64,000 nucleotides of DNA from Siccibacter turicensis LMG 23730 (lineage in GTDB: Bacteria; Pseudomonadota; Gammaproteobacteria; Enterobacterales; Enterobacteriaceae): the NCBI RefSeq assembly GCF_000463155.2, contig NZ_AWFZ01000042.1, positions 297,547 through 361,546 of the forward strand, given 5' to 3'. A program made the translations under genes and the position numbers. Under the pieces are notes generated by a model. The model was given only the letters and a program-made list of their open reading frames with translations, did no database searches and was not told the origin of the DNA. Positions 39,222 through 48,484 of the stretch are shown here, piece after piece (within the stretch, counting starts at the first letter, position 1; each line of letters opens with the position of its first letter).

Positions 39222-39928
39222 TCGAACTGTTGCTTATCTCCCGCCTGCTGGAGTACCCGGATGCTGCCCTGTGGCAGCATCAGGACGAACTCTTTGAGGC
39301 GCTGGCTGAGGCGGAAAACCTTTCTCTGAAGCAGGCGCATCAGCTCGGCGTGTTTGTGCGCGATCTGACCCAGCAGGAGCTACTGGATGCGCAGGCCAGC
39401 TACGGTGAGCTGTTTGACCGTGGCCGTGCGACCTCGCTGCTGCTGTTTGAACACGTGCACGGCGAATCCCGGGATCGCGGCCAGGCGATGGTCGATCTGC
39501 TCTCGCAGTACGAACGCGCCGGGCTGGCGCTCGATAGCCGCGAGCTGCCCGATCACCTGCCGCTCTACCTTGAGTATCTGGCACAGCTGCCGAAGCCGGA
39601 GACGATTGCCGGACTACAGGACATCGCCCCGATCCTGGCGCTGCTCGCGGCGCGTCTGACGCAGCGCGAAAGCAGCTACGCGGTGCTGTTTGAACTGCTG
39701 TTAGGGCTGTGTGAAACCGCTATCGATACCCATCAGGTGACCGAGAAGATCGCCAACGAAGCGCGCGACGATACGCTTCAGGCGCTTGACGCCGTATGGG
39801 AAGAGGAGCAGGTGAAATTCTTCGCCGAGCAGGGGTGCGGTGATAACGCCATCAGCACGCACCAGCGTCGTTTCGCCGGTGCCGTCGCACCGCAATATCT
39901 TACTATTCCAACCGGGGAGCATCAGTGA
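39218..39928 (+). CDS. narJ: Nitrate reductase molybdenum cofactor assembly chaperone NarJ
   Basis: 236 residues as in E. coli, all-helical TorD-like chaperone. It binds apo-NarG and allows molybdenum cofactor insertion before membrane attachment. Family segments: [13 protein letters not shown] at the start and [27 protein letters not shown] in the middle, split here as separate motifs. The N-terminus overlaps narH by four bases. Not part of the final complex. Confidence 0.97.
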   Translation: MIELLLISRLLEYPDAALWQHQDELFEALAEAENLSLKQAHQLGVFVRDLTQQELLDAQASYGELFDRGRATSLLLFEHVHGESRDRGQAMVDLLSQYERAGLALDSRELPDHLPLYLEYLAQLPKPETIAGLQDIAPILALLAARLTQRESSYAVLFELLLGLCETAIDTHQVTEKIANEARDDTLQALDAVWEEEQVKFFAEQGCGDNAISTHQRRFAGAVAPQYLTIPTGEHQ

Positions 39929-40605
39929 TGGACTTTCTGAATACGTTTTTCTTCGGGATCTATCCCTATATTGCCGGTACCGTGTTCCTGGTCGGGAGCT
40001 GGCTGCGCTATGACTATGGCCAGTACTCCTGGCGCGCGGCATCGAGCCAGATGCTGGACCGCAAGGGGATGAACATGGCCTCAAACCTGTTCCACTTCGG
40101 GATCCTGGGGATTTTCTTCGGCCACCTGTTCGGTATGCTGACCCCACACTGGATGTACGAAGCGTTCCTGCCCATCGCCACCAAGCAGAAGCTGGCGATG
40201 ATCGCTGGCGGGGTATTTGGTGTGATGACGCTGGTGGGCGGTCTGCTGCTGCTTAAACGTCGCCTGTTTAACCCGCGGGTGCGCGCCACCTCAACCGGTG
40301 CAGACATTCTGATCCTTGTGCTGCTGATGACGCAGTGTACGCTGGGGCTTATCACCATTCCATTCTCGGCCCAGCATATGGACGGGTCTGAGATGATGAA
40401 ACTGGTTGGCTGGGCGCAGTCGGTGGTGACCTTCCGCGGCGGTGCCGCAGCGCATCTGGACGGCGTGGCGTTTATTTTCCGCCTGCATCTGGTGCTCGGC
40501 ATGACGCTGTTCCTGGTGTTCCCGTTCACCCGTCTGGTGCACGTCTGGAGCGCACCGGTGGAGTATTTCACCCGTAAATACCAGATTGTTCGCGCGCGTC
40601 GCTGA
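39928..40605 (+). CDS. narI: Respiratory nitrate reductase 1 gamma subunit NarI
   Basis: 225 residues as in E. coli, five membrane helices carrying two b-type haems, the quinol-oxidising anchor of NarGH. His ligands fall in the [12 protein letters not shown] and [12 protein letters not shown] helices. At the narJ stop the sequence reads GTG-ATG; the ATG at 39928 is chosen because it gives the E. coli length and start, with GGGGAG upstream. The GTG one codon before would add a single residue. Confidence 0.97.
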   Translation: MDFLNTFFFGIYPYIAGTVFLVGSWLRYDYGQYSWRAASSQMLDRKGMNMASNLFHFGILGIFFGHLFGMLTPHWMYEAFLPIATKQKLAMIAGGVFGVMTLVGGLLLLKRRLFNPRVRATSTGADILILVLLMTQCTLGLITIPFSAQHMDGSEMMKLVGWAQSVVTFRGGAAAHLDGVAFIFRLHLVLGMTLFLVFPFTRLVHVWSAPVEYFTRKYQIVRARR

Positions 40606-40624
40606 ACGCGCTGGCAGACACGTC

Positions 40625-40650
40625 AAACCCGGCTCAGGCCGGGTTTTTTA
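40625..40650 (+). terminator. Rho-independent terminator of narGHJI
   Basis: AACCCGGC-TCA-GGCCGGGTT with more T residues, 20 bases after the narI stop. Confidence 0.9.
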
Positions 40651-40740
40651 TTGTCCGGCATCCGGGCGGGCGGAGAACAGACAGGCGCTGAGTAGTAATA
40701 AAGGCGAGGGTGGTACAGGAAGGCGACGTCTCCGGCACGG

Positions 40741-40810
40741 AGAATCATGACGTAATCATTGATTAACTTCGGGAATGTGGGATAGGCGAGAGGGTGTTGG
40801 GGGAAGGATT
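40741..40810 (-). repeat. Downstream copy of the tyrT-type repeat with a decayed tRNA end
   Basis: Direct repeat of 40917-40988 with a period of 176-178 bases. Shared blocks are AGAATCATGA and the run GGGAATGTGG-GATAGGCGAG. It ends in an altered copy of the tRNA-Tyr 3' end (GGTGTTGGGGGAAGGATT). In E. coli the tyrT operon carries 178-bp repeats that each begin with 19 bases of the tRNA 3' end; this is the same design in reduced form. Confidence 0.8.
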
Positions 40811-40916
40811 ATTCGGCGCTGTGCGCCTCACCCTTCGGGCCGTTGCCTGCGGCAACGTTTTCTCGCTACGCTCGAATCGAACCTTAGTCGGAGCTTCTCA
40901 TCCTTCCCCTGTGCGG

Positions 40917-40969
40917 AGAATCATGAAGCATTAATTGATCAAGTTCGGGAATGTGGGATAGGCGAGAGA

Positions 40970-40988
<19 letters not shown>
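40917..40988 (-). repeat. tRNA-proximal copy of the tyrT-type repeat
   Basis: First copy of the repeat. Its right end is the last 19 bases of the intact tRNA-Tyr gene and its left end AGAATCATGA. Between the two copies (40811-40916) lies structured, GC-rich spacer with a CCGTTGCC-TGC-GGCAACG hairpin but no gene. The region left of the first copy to the narI terminator shows nothing recognisable. Confidence 0.8.
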
Positions 40989-41054
<66 letters not shown>

Positions 41055-41103
41055 ACGGGGTAATGCTTAGTACTGGCCTGCTTCCTTGGGGGAAGCGGGG
41101 CGC

Positions 41104-41131
41104 ATCATATCAAATGACGCGCCGCTGTAAA
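41104..41131 (-). promoter_or_regulatory. Stable-RNA promoter of tyrT
   Basis: On the - strand TTTACA (-35, 41126-41131) and TATGAT (-10, 41104-41109) are 16 bp apart and followed by a GC-rich discriminator (GCGCCCC). This is nearly base-for-base the E. coli tyrT promoter and is typical of a stringently controlled promoter. The AT-rich DNA upstream would be the Fis/UP region. Confidence 0.9.
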
Positions 41132-41212
41132 GTATTGCGTAGGGGAATTGATGTTGTTTGCGTACTTTTTGCCCGTAACGCAGCAAAGCTAAGCAACAGA
41201 TTCCCCAAAAGA

Positions 41213-42055
41213 TTAAAGAATAATCGTGCGGTTGCCGTAAACAAACACGCGCTGGGCCAGCACCTGATAGAGCGCACGGCTTAATACGTTTTTCTCCACG
41301 TCACGTCCGGCACGCATCATATCTTCCGCCGTGTAGGTGTGATCCACATGAATAACGTCCTGCATGATGATCGGACCTTCATCGAGATTGTCATTCACGT
41401 AGTGCGCGGTGGCGCCAATAATCTTCACGCCGCGCTCGTAGGCCTGATGGTAAGGGCGCGCGCCGATAAAGGCCGGCAGGAACGAGTGGTGGATATTGAT
41501 AATCTTGTTCGGGAAGCGCGCCACGAATGAGGGCGTCAGCACGCGCATGTACTTCGCCAGCACCACGTAATCCGGATCGTGGGCTTCAATCGCCTGCGCC
41601 ATCAGATTATCGTGCTCTTCGCGGGTATAGCCTTCGTGGCTGACAAGGGTGAACGGGATATCAAAGCGTTCCACCAGGGTGCGCAGCGTCTCGTGGTTTC
41701 CGATAACCGCAGCGATCTCAACGTCCAGGCCGCCATAGGTGCACTTCATCAGCAGATCGCCCAGGCAGTGGGCCTCTTTGGTGACCAGAATAACGATGCG
41801 ACGACGGCCTGCGGGATTAAGCTCGCGCACCGACCCTTCGGGCAGGGCGCTGTCGAGATCCGCCAGCAGCGTGGCGTCGTTAAAAATCCCTTCCAGCTCG
41901 GTACGCATAAAGAAGCGTCCGGTGCGGTGGTCAACAAACTCGTTGTTCTGCACGATGTTCAGTTCGTGCTTGTAACAGATGTTGGTGATGCGCGCGATGA
42001 GCCCTTTCTGATCGGGACAGATGGTGCGCAGTACTTTACGTTGTAGAGAGTGCAT
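41213..42055 (-). CDS. purU: Formyltetrahydrofolate deformylase
   Basis: Hydrolyses 10-formyl-THF to formate and THF, supplying formate for PurT and balancing one-carbon pools. 280 residues as in E. coli. An N-terminal ACT domain (residues 8-85) senses Met/Gly. The C-terminal formyltransferase fold carries the catalytic NIHHSFLPAFIGARPYHQA segment and Asp in the DNLDEGPII loop. Directly upstream of the tyrT promoter on the same strand. Confidence 0.97.
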   Translation of the reverse strand: MHSLQRKVLRTICPDQKGLIARITNICYKHELNIVQNNEFVDHRTGRFFMRTELEGIFNDATLLADLDSALPEGSVRELNPAGRRRIVILVTKEAHCLGDLLMKCTYGGLDVEIAAVIGNHETLRTLVERFDIPFTLVSHEGYTREEHDNLMAQAIEAHDPDYVVLAKYMRVLTPSFVARFPNKIINIHHSFLPAFIGARPYHQAYERGVKIIGATAHYVNDNLDEGPIIMQDVIHVDHTYTAEDMMRAGRDVEKNVLSRALYQVLAQRVFVYGNRTIIL

Positions 42056-42108
42056 CTCAGGGCGGATCCTGTTGAACAGTGTGTGCGTTTACGGGTGTCG
42101 TCGGCGCG

Positions 42109-42567
42109 TTATTGCCCGCAACACTTTTTGAATTTTTTCCCCGAGCCACAGGGGCAGGGGTCGTTACGGCCAAACTGCGGGCGCGTACCGTCGACATAGT
42201 ACCACTTGTTGTTTTCTTTCAGAAAACGCGAGCGCTCGATAATAGCACCACTTTTGCCATTTTCCTGAAAACGCGCCACAAAGCTGACGAAGCCCTCCTC
42301 GGGCGAATGGCCCTCAGCCTGCTCATAAATCGTCAGCCCCTGCCAGGTGGTTCCGGCAAAGCCAGCTTCAATATCGGCTGCAAAGCGTGCGGCCTCGCAT
42401 GACGGGTGCCAGGTGGCGACCAGATACGGGGCGTTATGGGTGACGAACGCGCAATAGCGCGAGCGCATCAGCTGCGCGGGGGTAGCGGGCAGCGCCTCAG
42501 AGGCCAGGAAAGGCCCGCAACATAGGCTATACTCCACTGCACTGCCACATGGACAAGGTTGCGACAA
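42109..42567 (-). CDS. ychJ: SEC-C motif protein YchJ (UPF0225)
   Basis: 152 residues as in E. coli, with cysteine-rich SEC-C zinc motifs at both ends ([13 protein letters not shown] and [14 protein letters not shown]) around an NTF2-like core ([20 protein letters not shown]). Function unknown. The start codon is TTG at 42567 with AGGAG seven bases before it; no ATG fits the conserved MSQxCPCGS start. Confidence 0.9.
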   Translation of the reverse strand: MSQPCPCGSAVEYSLCCGPFLASEALPATPAQLMRSRYCAFVTHNAPYLVATWHPSCEAARFAADIEAGFAGTTWQGLTIYEQAEGHSPEEGFVSFVARFQENGKSGAIIERSRFLKENNKWYYVDGTRPQFGRNDPCPCGSGKKFKKCCGQ

Positions 42568-42944
42568 AACGGTCTCCTTACGGGGATGTGAAAGCGCTTA
42601 CGCACAAAAGGCGTATGGTAACCGAGCGTCCGTATTGATGCTATGCCACGTCACCGCCGAAAGGCACTCTCGCACACTGACCGTTGTCCCGGCTTGCCAT
42701 GACAGGGTATTGACGCATGCTGCTTTCGTGGGGGAGGATTGCCCCCGCGCTGCGCTTAGCGCGAAAAGATGAGGTTAAGGCCCTGAAAAAGTGACATTTC
42801 TTTGTTACTATCGGCCACAACTTTGAGCTTTTGGTGCGATAGACCCGTATTGCACCTGTTTTTTGTCTTTGTTCAGCTAATTCTGACAGGCGTTTCCGGC
42901 TATACCATGCCACTATTGAGATAACGCACGTCAGGGGAGAGAAA
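42568..42944. other. ychJ-rssB intergenic region without rssA
   Basis: 377 bases between divergent ychJ and rssB. E. coli has rssA here, co-directional with rssB; no frame or remnant resembling it is seen. A GGGGGAGGATTGCCCCC hairpin lies at about 42732-42748, and TTACTAT-like -10 sequence near 42807 could start the rssB transcript. Otherwise nothing recognisable. Confidence 0.6.
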
Positions 42945-43958
42945 ATGACGCAACCATTGACCGGAAAACAGATTCTGATCGTTGAGGACGAGCCCGTTTT
43001 CCGCTCACTGCTGGATTCCTGGTTAACGTCGCTGGGTGCTGACACCCAGCTTGCCCAAGATGGTATTGAAGCCCTGGAAAAACTGGCCGGACTCACACCC
43101 GATCTGCTCATTTGCGACATTGAGATGCCGCGTATGAATGGCCTGAAGCTGGTAGAGCATATCCGCAATGAAGGCAACCAGACCCCGGTTCTGGTTATCT
43201 CCGGTACCGGCAACATGTCTGATATCGCCAAAGCGCTGCGCCTTGGGGTGCAGGATGTGCTGCTCAAGCCGGTGAAAGATTTTAACCGCCTGCGGGAAAC
43301 GGTCTTCGCCTGCCTCTATCCGGCGATGTTCAACTCCAGGGTTGAAGAAGAAGATCAGCTATTCCAGGACTGGGACGCGCTGGTCGCCAACCCGAGCGCC
43401 GCCGCCAAACTCCTCCAGCAGCTTCAGCCGCCGGTGCAGCAGGTGATGTCCCATTGCCGTATCAACTATCGTCAACTGGTCGCCGCCGATGAGCCAGGAC
43501 TGGTGCTCGATATTGCGCCGCTTTCCGATCAGGATTTAGCCTTTTATTGTCTCGATGTCACCCGCGCCGGTGATAATGGCGTACTGGCTGCTTTATTATT
43601 GCGCGCCTTATTTAATGGATTATTGCAGGAGCAGCTTTCGCGCCAGCGTCAGCGGCTCCCGGAACTCGGTAATTTACTTAAACAGGTTAACCAACTGTTG
43701 CGCCAGGCAAATTTACCTGGGCAATTCCCGTTGCTGGTGGGTTATTACCACAGTGGGTTAAAAAATCTGATATTAGTTTCTGCCGGACTTAATGCCACCC
43801 TCAATACCGGCGATCATCAGATTCAGTTAAGTAACGGTGTGCCGCTTGGCACGCTGGGGAATACCTACTTAAATCAAATCAGTCAGCATAGCGAGTCCTG
43901 GCAGTGCCAGATCTGGGGCTCTGGCGGGCGTCTGCGCCTGATGTTGTCTGCGGAATGA
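42945..43958 (+). CDS. rssB: RpoS adaptor/response regulator RssB
   Basis: 337 residues as in E. coli. Receiver domain with Asp58 (LLICDIEMPRMNGLKL) and the Lys switch in LLKPVKDF, a helical linker, and a C-terminal PP2C-like domain that lacks phosphatase residues. It delivers sigma S to ClpXP. GGGGAG lies before the ATG. The rssA gene that precedes it in E. coli is absent, so rssB must have its own promoter in the preceding gap. Confidence 0.95.
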   Translation: MTQPLTGKQILIVEDEPVFRSLLDSWLTSLGADTQLAQDGIEALEKLAGLTPDLLICDIEMPRMNGLKLVEHIRNEGNQTPVLVISGTGNMSDIAKALRLGVQDVLLKPVKDFNRLRETVFACLYPAMFNSRVEEEDQLFQDWDALVANPSAAAKLLQQLQPPVQQVMSHCRINYRQLVAADEPGLVLDIAPLSDQDLAFYCLDVTRAGDNGVLAALLLRALFNGLLQEQLSRQRQRLPELGNLLKQVNQLLRQANLPGQFPLLVGYYHSGLKNLILVSAGLNATLNTGDHQIQLSNGVPLGTLGNTYLNQISQHSESWQCQIWGSGGRLRLMLSAE

Positions 43959-43975
43959 GCACTTAAACCGGCTAA

Positions 43976-44003
43976 CTCAGATAGCTTTTCCGGGCTGTCT
44001 GAG
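43976..44003 (+). other. Hairpin downstream of rssB
   Basis: CTCAGATAGC pairs with GCTGTCTGAG over ten base pairs (one G-T), with an eight-base loop. No T run follows, so it is at most a weak terminator or an mRNA stabiliser before galU. Confidence 0.5.
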
Positions 44004-44157
44004 CCGGTGGTAATATCCTTTCAGCTTTATTCGTATTAGTCCTAAATTGCCGCTGCGGCGGGTATTCAGACGCTGATCCAATTTCTAACCTGATATACTC
44101 GAACGCGTTTTTAATTGACGAACAAGTGTGAAACTTGAACGGTTCAGGAGAATTTTC

Positions 44158-45066
44158 ATGGCTGCCATTAATTCGAAAGTAAGAAAAGCAGTAATCCCGG
44201 TTGCGGGATTAGGAACCCGAATGTTGCCTGCAACTAAGGCGATCCCTAAAGAGATGCTGCCGCTGGTTGATAAGCCTTTAATCCAGTACGTAGTAAATGA
44301 GTGTATCGCGGCAGGAATTACCGAAATTGTTCTGGTTACCCACTCCTCGAAAAACTCCATCGAAAACCACTTCGACACCAGCTTCGAACTGGAAGCCATG
44401 CTGGAAAAACGCGTTAAGCGCCAGCTGCTGGAAGAAGTCCAGTCTATCTGCCCACCGCACGTCACCATCATGCAGGTCCGTCAGGGTCTGGCGAAAGGCC
44501 TTGGCCACGCGGTGATGTGCGCGCATCCGGTTGTTGGCGATGAGCCCGTAGCCGTGATTCTCCCGGACGTGATTCTGGACGAATACGAATCCGATCTCTC
44601 CCAGGATAACCTGGCGGAAATGATTAAGCGCTTCGATGAAACCGGTAACAGCCAGATCATGGTAGAGCCGGTAGAAGACGTGACCGCTTACGGCGTTGTT
44701 GACTGCAAAGGCGTCGAGCTGAACCCGGGCGACAGCGTACCGATGGTCGGCATCGTTGAGAAGCCAAAAGCTAACGTCGCGCCGTCTAACCTGGCGGTCG
44801 TGGGCCGTTACGTGCTCAGCGCTGATATCTGGCCTCTGCTGGCGAAAACCCCTCCGGGAGCCGGTGATGAAATCCAGCTTACCGACTCTATCGCCATGCT
44901 GATGGACAAAGAAACCGTTGAGGCCTACCACATGAAAGGTAAGAGCCACGACTGCGGTAACAAGCTGGGCTACATGCAGGCATTCGTAGAATACGGCGTT
45001 CGTCACAACACGTTGGGTGCTGAATTTACGGCGTGGCTCAACGAGACGGTGGGCGACAACAAGTAA
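44158..45066 (+). CDS. galU: UTP-glucose-1-phosphate uridylyltransferase
   Basis: Makes UDP-glucose for LPS, capsule, trehalose and osmoregulated glucans. 302 residues as in E. coli. Nucleotide loop [20 protein letters not shown] and substrate Lys in [12 protein letters not shown] are present. The frame opens ten codons earlier, but AGGAG before the ATG at 44158 sets the start. The next gene, a UDP-glucose dehydrogenase, follows after 24 bases, so product and consumer are co-expressed. Confidence 0.97.
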   Translation: MAAINSKVRKAVIPVAGLGTRMLPATKAIPKEMLPLVDKPLIQYVVNECIAAGITEIVLVTHSSKNSIENHFDTSFELEAMLEKRVKRQLLEEVQSICPPHVTIMQVRQGLAKGLGHAVMCAHPVVGDEPVAVILPDVILDEYESDLSQDNLAEMIKRFDETGNSQIMVEPVEDVTAYGVVDCKGVELNPGDSVPMVGIVEKPKANVAPSNLAVVGRYVLSADIWPLLAKTPPGAGDEIQLTDSIAMLMDKETVEAYHMKGKSHDCGNKLGYMQAFVEYGVRHNTLGAEFTAWLNETVGDNK

Positions 45067-45090
45067 TCCATTTTATCGCAGGATAAAGCA

Positions 45091-46431
45091 ATGAAAGTAA
45101 CCGTGTTTGGTATTGGCTACGTAGGTCTGGTGCAGGCAGCAGTGCTTGCGGAAGTCGGGCATGACGTAATGTGCATCGACGTGGACGAGGCTAAAGTAGA
45201 GAACCTGAAGCAGGGTCTTATTCCCATCTATGAACCTGGTCTGACTCCCTTAGTGAAGAAAAACTTCGAGGAGGGTCGATTACACTTCAGTACCAATCCG
45301 GAAGAAGGGGTAAATCACGGCGTGATGCAGTTTATCGCCGTGGGTACGCCACCGGATGAAGATGGTTCCGCCGATCTGAAATACGTGGTCGCCGTTGCGC
45401 AGACCATCGCCAGATATATGACCTCGCACAAAGTCGTTATCGACAAGTCTACCGTGCCGGTGGGTACCGCAGACCGCGTACGTAAGGTGATGGCCGAAGC
45501 GCTGAATGAGCGCGGCGTCGATCTGAACTTTGATGTGGTCTCCAACCCTGAATTCCTCAAGGAAGGGGCCGCGGTGGCCGACTGCATGCGCCCTGAGCGC
45601 ATCATCGTTGGTACCGATAACGATGATGTGGTTGACCTGCTGCGCGAGCTTTACGAGCCGTTTAACCGCAATCACGATCGTATGATCATGATGGATATTC
45701 GTAGCGCTGAGCTCACCAAGTATGCTGCCAACTGCATGCTGGCGACCAAAATCAGCTTTATGAACGAAATCGCTAACCTGGCGGAGCGTCTGGGCGCCGA
45801 CGTTGAGAAAGTACGTCAGGGTATCGGGTCGGACTCCCGCATTGGCTACAGCTTCATTTATCCCGGTTGTGGCTACGGCGGCTCCTGCTTCCCGAAAGAC
45901 GTTCAGGCACTGATTCGTACCGCAGAGCATATCGGTTACGTGCCGCGCCTGCTGAAAGCGGTAGAAGATGTGAACGACGATCAGAAAATGAAGCTGCCGG
46001 AATTCATCCAGCGTCATTTCGGCGACGATTTGAAAGGCAAAACCTTCGCACTGTGGGGGCTCTCCTTTAAACCGAACACCGATGACATGCGTGAAGCGTC
46101 AAGCCGCGTACTGATGGACGAACTGTGGAAACGCGGTGCTATCGTACAGGCCTATGACCCGGAAGCGATGGACGAAGCGCAGCGTATTTATGGTCACCGC
46201 GCAGACCTGCGACTGATGGGCACCAAAGAAGCGGCATTACAAGGTGCGGATGCGCTGGTTATTTGTACCGAGTGGCAGAGCTTCAAGGCCCCGGATTTTG
46301 ATACCATCAAAAACGCCTTGAATGAGGCAGTAATTTTCGACGGTCGTAACCTCTACGATCCGGAGAGATTACGCAAACGCGGCTTTACCTATTATGGTAT
46401 AGGTCGTGGAGCCTCGCTCAATATAGCCTGA
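45091..46431 (+). CDS. UDP-glucose 6-dehydrogenase (446-aa type)
   Basis: Oxidises UDP-glucose twice with NAD+ to UDP-glucuronate. The NAD-binding [20 protein letters not shown] is at the N-terminus, the catalytic Cys is in [11 protein letters not shown] near residue 264, and the UDP-binding C-terminal domain has [15 protein letters not shown]. At 446 residues it belongs to the longer subfamily, not the roughly 388-residue Ugd of the E. coli colanic-acid locus. K-12 has no such gene between galU and hns. UDP-glucuronate would feed capsule, exopolysaccharide or lipid A aminoarabinose. Confidence 0.9.
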   Translation: MKVTVFGIGYVGLVQAAVLAEVGHDVMCIDVDEAKVENLKQGLIPIYEPGLTPLVKKNFEEGRLHFSTNPEEGVNHGVMQFIAVGTPPDEDGSADLKYVVAVAQTIARYMTSHKVVIDKSTVPVGTADRVRKVMAEALNERGVDLNFDVVSNPEFLKEGAAVADCMRPERIIVGTDNDDVVDLLRELYEPFNRNHDRMIMMDIRSAELTKYAANCMLATKISFMNEIANLAERLGADVEKVRQGIGSDSRIGYSFIYPGCGYGGSCFPKDVQALIRTAEHIGYVPRLLKAVEDVNDDQKMKLPEFIQRHFGDDLKGKTFALWGLSFKPNTDDMREASSRVLMDELWKRGAIVQAYDPEAMDEAQRIYGHRADLRLMGTKEAALQGADALVICTEWQSFKAPDFDTIKNALNEAVIFDGRNLYDPERLRKRGFTYYGIGRGASLNIA

Positions 46432-46446
46432 GTGCGGTAATAAATA

Positions 46447-46481
46447 AGGCAGAACGCGGCAACGCGCTCTGCCTTTTTTTT
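46447..46481 (+). terminator. Rho-independent terminator after the dehydrogenase gene
   Basis: AGGCAGA pairs with TCTGCCT around an inner GCG/CGC stem, followed by TTTTTTT. It closes the galU-dehydrogenase unit. Confidence 0.9.
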
Positions 46482-46792
46482 GGCCTGTACGTTGCTTCTG
46501 CTCAATACCTCTTCTCACCAGTGTCCAAAATCCGCAGAACCTTAACCCGGTTTCTGTCGGGGATATAATCGCCCCGCAGGATGATTAACCGGTTCAATTT
46601 GGCTTATGCCAATCCTGGCATGTAACGGTATCAATATTGTTACCAGGTGTAATTATCGGAGCGGCGCAGGAGGTTGAGGTCGAATTTATGGCGTCAGGCA
46701 AGGCCGGGGAGGGTGATACAGGGCGTACAAAAAACAATCAATGTATTAGCGCAGAACACGTATTATCTGCATCAAACATTTATTGCGGGCAC
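46482..46792 (+). other. Intergenic region with a possible short transcript
   Basis: 311 bases with no recognisable gene. A perfect TATAAT is at 46564-46569, though only CTTAAC stands 17 bases upstream as -35. Two small hairpins follow (TTGGC-TTAT-GCCAA and GCCAATCCTGGC region). A transcript from here would end at the bidirectional terminator 46793-46823, about 245 bases long. A 47-codon frame from ATG 46689 runs through that terminator and is not credible. Confidence 0.35.
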
Positions 46793-46823
46793 AAAAAATC
46801 CCGCCGGAGCGGGATTTTTTATT
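46793..46823. terminator. Bidirectional terminator of hns
   Basis: AAAAAATCCCGC-CGGA-GCGGGATTTTTT is symmetric and has T runs on both strands. It lies about 20 bases past the hns stop. Confidence 0.9.
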
Positions 46824-46841
46824 ACGCGTAAGGCGTATGAA

Positions 46842-47255
46842 TTACTCTTTGATCAGGAAATCGTCCAGCTGTTTACCCTGCTCATCCATTGCTTTCTTGA
46901 TGATAGCCGGGGTACGGCCCTGGCCAGTCCAGGTTTTGGTTTCGCCGTTTTCATCAACGTAGCTGTATTTAGCCGGGCGGGCAGCGCGTTTTGATTTAGC
47001 GCTGGTTTTTGCTGCACCCATGCTGTTCAGCAGTTCGTTAGGATCAATACCATCAGCAATCAGCATTTCGCGATACTGCTGCAGCTTGCGCGTACGCTCT
47101 TCGATTTCCGCAGCGGCAGCGCTTTCTTCTTCGCGACGCTCATTAACAACAACTTCTAATTTTTCCAGCATTTCTTCCAGGGTTTCGAGGGTACATTCTC
47201 TCGCCTGCGCACGAAGAGTACGGATGTTGTTCAGAATTTTAAGTGCTTCGCTCAT
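46842..47255 (-). CDS. hns: Nucleoid-associated silencer H-NS
   Basis: 137 residues as in E. coli. N-terminal coiled-coil oligomerisation domain (1-80), a variable linker ([16 protein letters not shown]) and the C-terminal AT-hook-like DNA domain TWTGQGRTP. Silences AT-rich and acquired DNA; the adhesin and accessory genes of this window are plausible targets. The frame opens 19 codons earlier; [17 protein letters not shown] is the conserved start and lies 38 bases after the predicted transcript start. Confidence 0.98.
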   Translation of the reverse strand: MSEALKILNNIRTLRAQARECTLETLEEMLEKLEVVVNERREEESAAAAEIEERTRKLQQYREMLIADGIDPNELLNSMGAAKTSAKSKRAARPAKYSYVDENGETKTWTGQGRTPAIIKKAMDEQGKQLDDFLIKE

Positions 47256-47299
47256 TGTAGTAATCTCAAACTTATTTTGGGGGGTGGTTTGTTCTGCTA

Positions 47300-47328
47300 A
47301 TAATAGAGTCATAATTTGCGATCTGCAA
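47300..47328 (-). promoter_or_regulatory. hns promoter
   Basis: On the - strand TTGCAG and TATTAT are separated by 17 bp, giving a start about 38 bases before the hns ATG, as in E. coli. The leader sequence near the ATG (TTTGAGATTACTACA) is also conserved. Confidence 0.65.
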
Positions 47329-47754
47329 TAGCTGATAATGTAAGGAATTCAAAATATCGTAATTATTCGATGTCGGTTAAATAGCATTTACCAAAATCTC
47401 AGAGTCACAAACCCCTCACCAGGACGTGCCGCAACGCAAATTCAGTCGGATTCGGTTGGATGCGCCCTGACTAATCTGCCTGATAATATTGTGGTCGTGG
47501 ATAAATATCAGCCTTCGCTATTAGTCATCCGTATCAGGCAACCAGAGAGGCCTCAGCATTTATATTTTGTGCATTCCGTGCGTTAACTTTTTATAAAAAA
47601 GCCTATCTCTCCAGTGCTTAGCGGAGTATCACATCCTTTAACACAGGTCGGATCTCAGAACGCCTGCGTGATGAAATCTATATATTTTATGGTCTCGCTT
47701 AACGTAAAACCCTGGCCGCTCCGCGGGTTTACCGGCTGTTTCAATCGGCAATTA
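47329..47754. other. hns-tdk divergent intergenic region
   Basis: About 430 AT-rich bases between the two promoters. No gene, repeat or tRNA is recognised. The AT-rich character around 47340-47390 fits H-NS autoregulation and Fis binding, which are known for hns, but no single site can be assigned by eye. Confidence 0.5.
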
Positions 47755-47763
47755 TGCTACAAT
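47755..47763 (+). promoter_or_regulatory. Candidate extended -10 promoter of tdk
   Basis: TGCTACAAT (TG, one base, TACAAT) ends 39 bases before the tdk ATG. Confidence 0.45.
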
Positions 47764-47802
47764 CGCGCGCATCGTAATATCGTCCCTGGAGTCCCGCTGC
47801 CG

Positions 47803-48408
47803 ATGGCGCAACTATATTTCTACTATTCCGCAATGAACGCCGGTAAATCCACGGCGCTGCTGCAGTCCTCTTACAATTACCAGGAAAGAGGGATGCGCAC
47901 CCTTGTCTATACCGCAGAAATTGATAACCGTTTCGGCTCGGGTAAAGTCAGTTCCCGTATTGGGCTCTCCTCTCCGGCAAACCTTTTCAATCCTCAGACG
48001 GCGCTGTTTGATGATATCCAGCGTGAGCATCAGCGTAAGCCGATTAACTGCGTGCTGGTGGATGAAAGCCAGTTTCTGACCCGTCAGCAGGTGCACGAGC
48101 TCTCCGAGGTGGTGGACGTGCTGGATATTCCGGTGCTGTGCTACGGGCTGCGTACCGACTTTCAGGGGGAGTTATTCAGCGGGAGCCAGTATCTGCTGGC
48201 CTGGTCCGATAAGCTGGTGGAGCTTAAAACCGTGTGCTTCTGCGGCCGTAAGGCCAGTATGGTGCTGCGCCTCGACCAGAATGGCAAACCGTATAACGAA
48301 GGCGAGCAGGTGGTGATAGGGGGCAACGAACGCTACGTGTCGGTGTGTCGTAAGCACTATAAGGAAGCGCTCGCGGTAGGCTCTCTGCAGGGCATTGCAG
48401 GGCGCTAA
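47803..48408 (+). CDS. tdk: Thymidine kinase
   Basis: Salvages thymidine (and deoxyuridine) to the monophosphate. 201 residues (E. coli 205). P-loop-like [12 protein letters not shown] at the start, base-binding LVDESQFL, and the zinc lasso cysteines CFC and VCRKH near the C-terminus. The frame is open 63 codons upstream, but the conserved protein starts at [12 protein letters not shown] and the promoter lies within that extension. Confidence 0.97.
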   Translation: MAQLYFYYSAMNAGKSTALLQSSYNYQERGMRTLVYTAEIDNRFGSGKVSSRIGLSSPANLFNPQTALFDDIQREHQRKPINCVLVDESQFLTRQQVHELSEVVDVLDIPVLCYGLRTDFQGELFSGSQYLLAWSDKLVELKTVCFCGRKASMVLRLDQNGKPYNEGEQVVIGGNERYVSVCRKHYKEALAVGSLQGIAGR

Positions 48409-48441
48409 GCCTTTCGGGGTGCTCCCCGGTATTAGCGCCAT

Positions 48442-48472
48442 AAAAAAACCCGCCTGATGGCGGGTTTTTTGT
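48442..48472. terminator. Bidirectional terminator between tdk and adhE
   Basis: AAAAAACCCGCC-TGAT-GGCGGGTTTTTT with A and T runs on both sides, between two convergent genes. Confidence 0.92.
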
Positions 48473-48484
48473 TATGCGAAGGAA

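Noticed and set aside
39925-39927. GTG as the narI start, overlapping the narJ stop
   Set aside because: The next codon is ATG, which gives the E. coli length and start; the GTG would add only one residue.
40811-40916. A protein gene (Tpr-like) within the tyrT spacer
   Set aside because: No basic small frame of the E. coli Tpr type with a ribosome site is present in this copy.
46689-46831. A 47-codon frame upstream of the hns terminator
   Set aside because: It reads straight through the terminator hairpin and has no resemblance to known small proteins.
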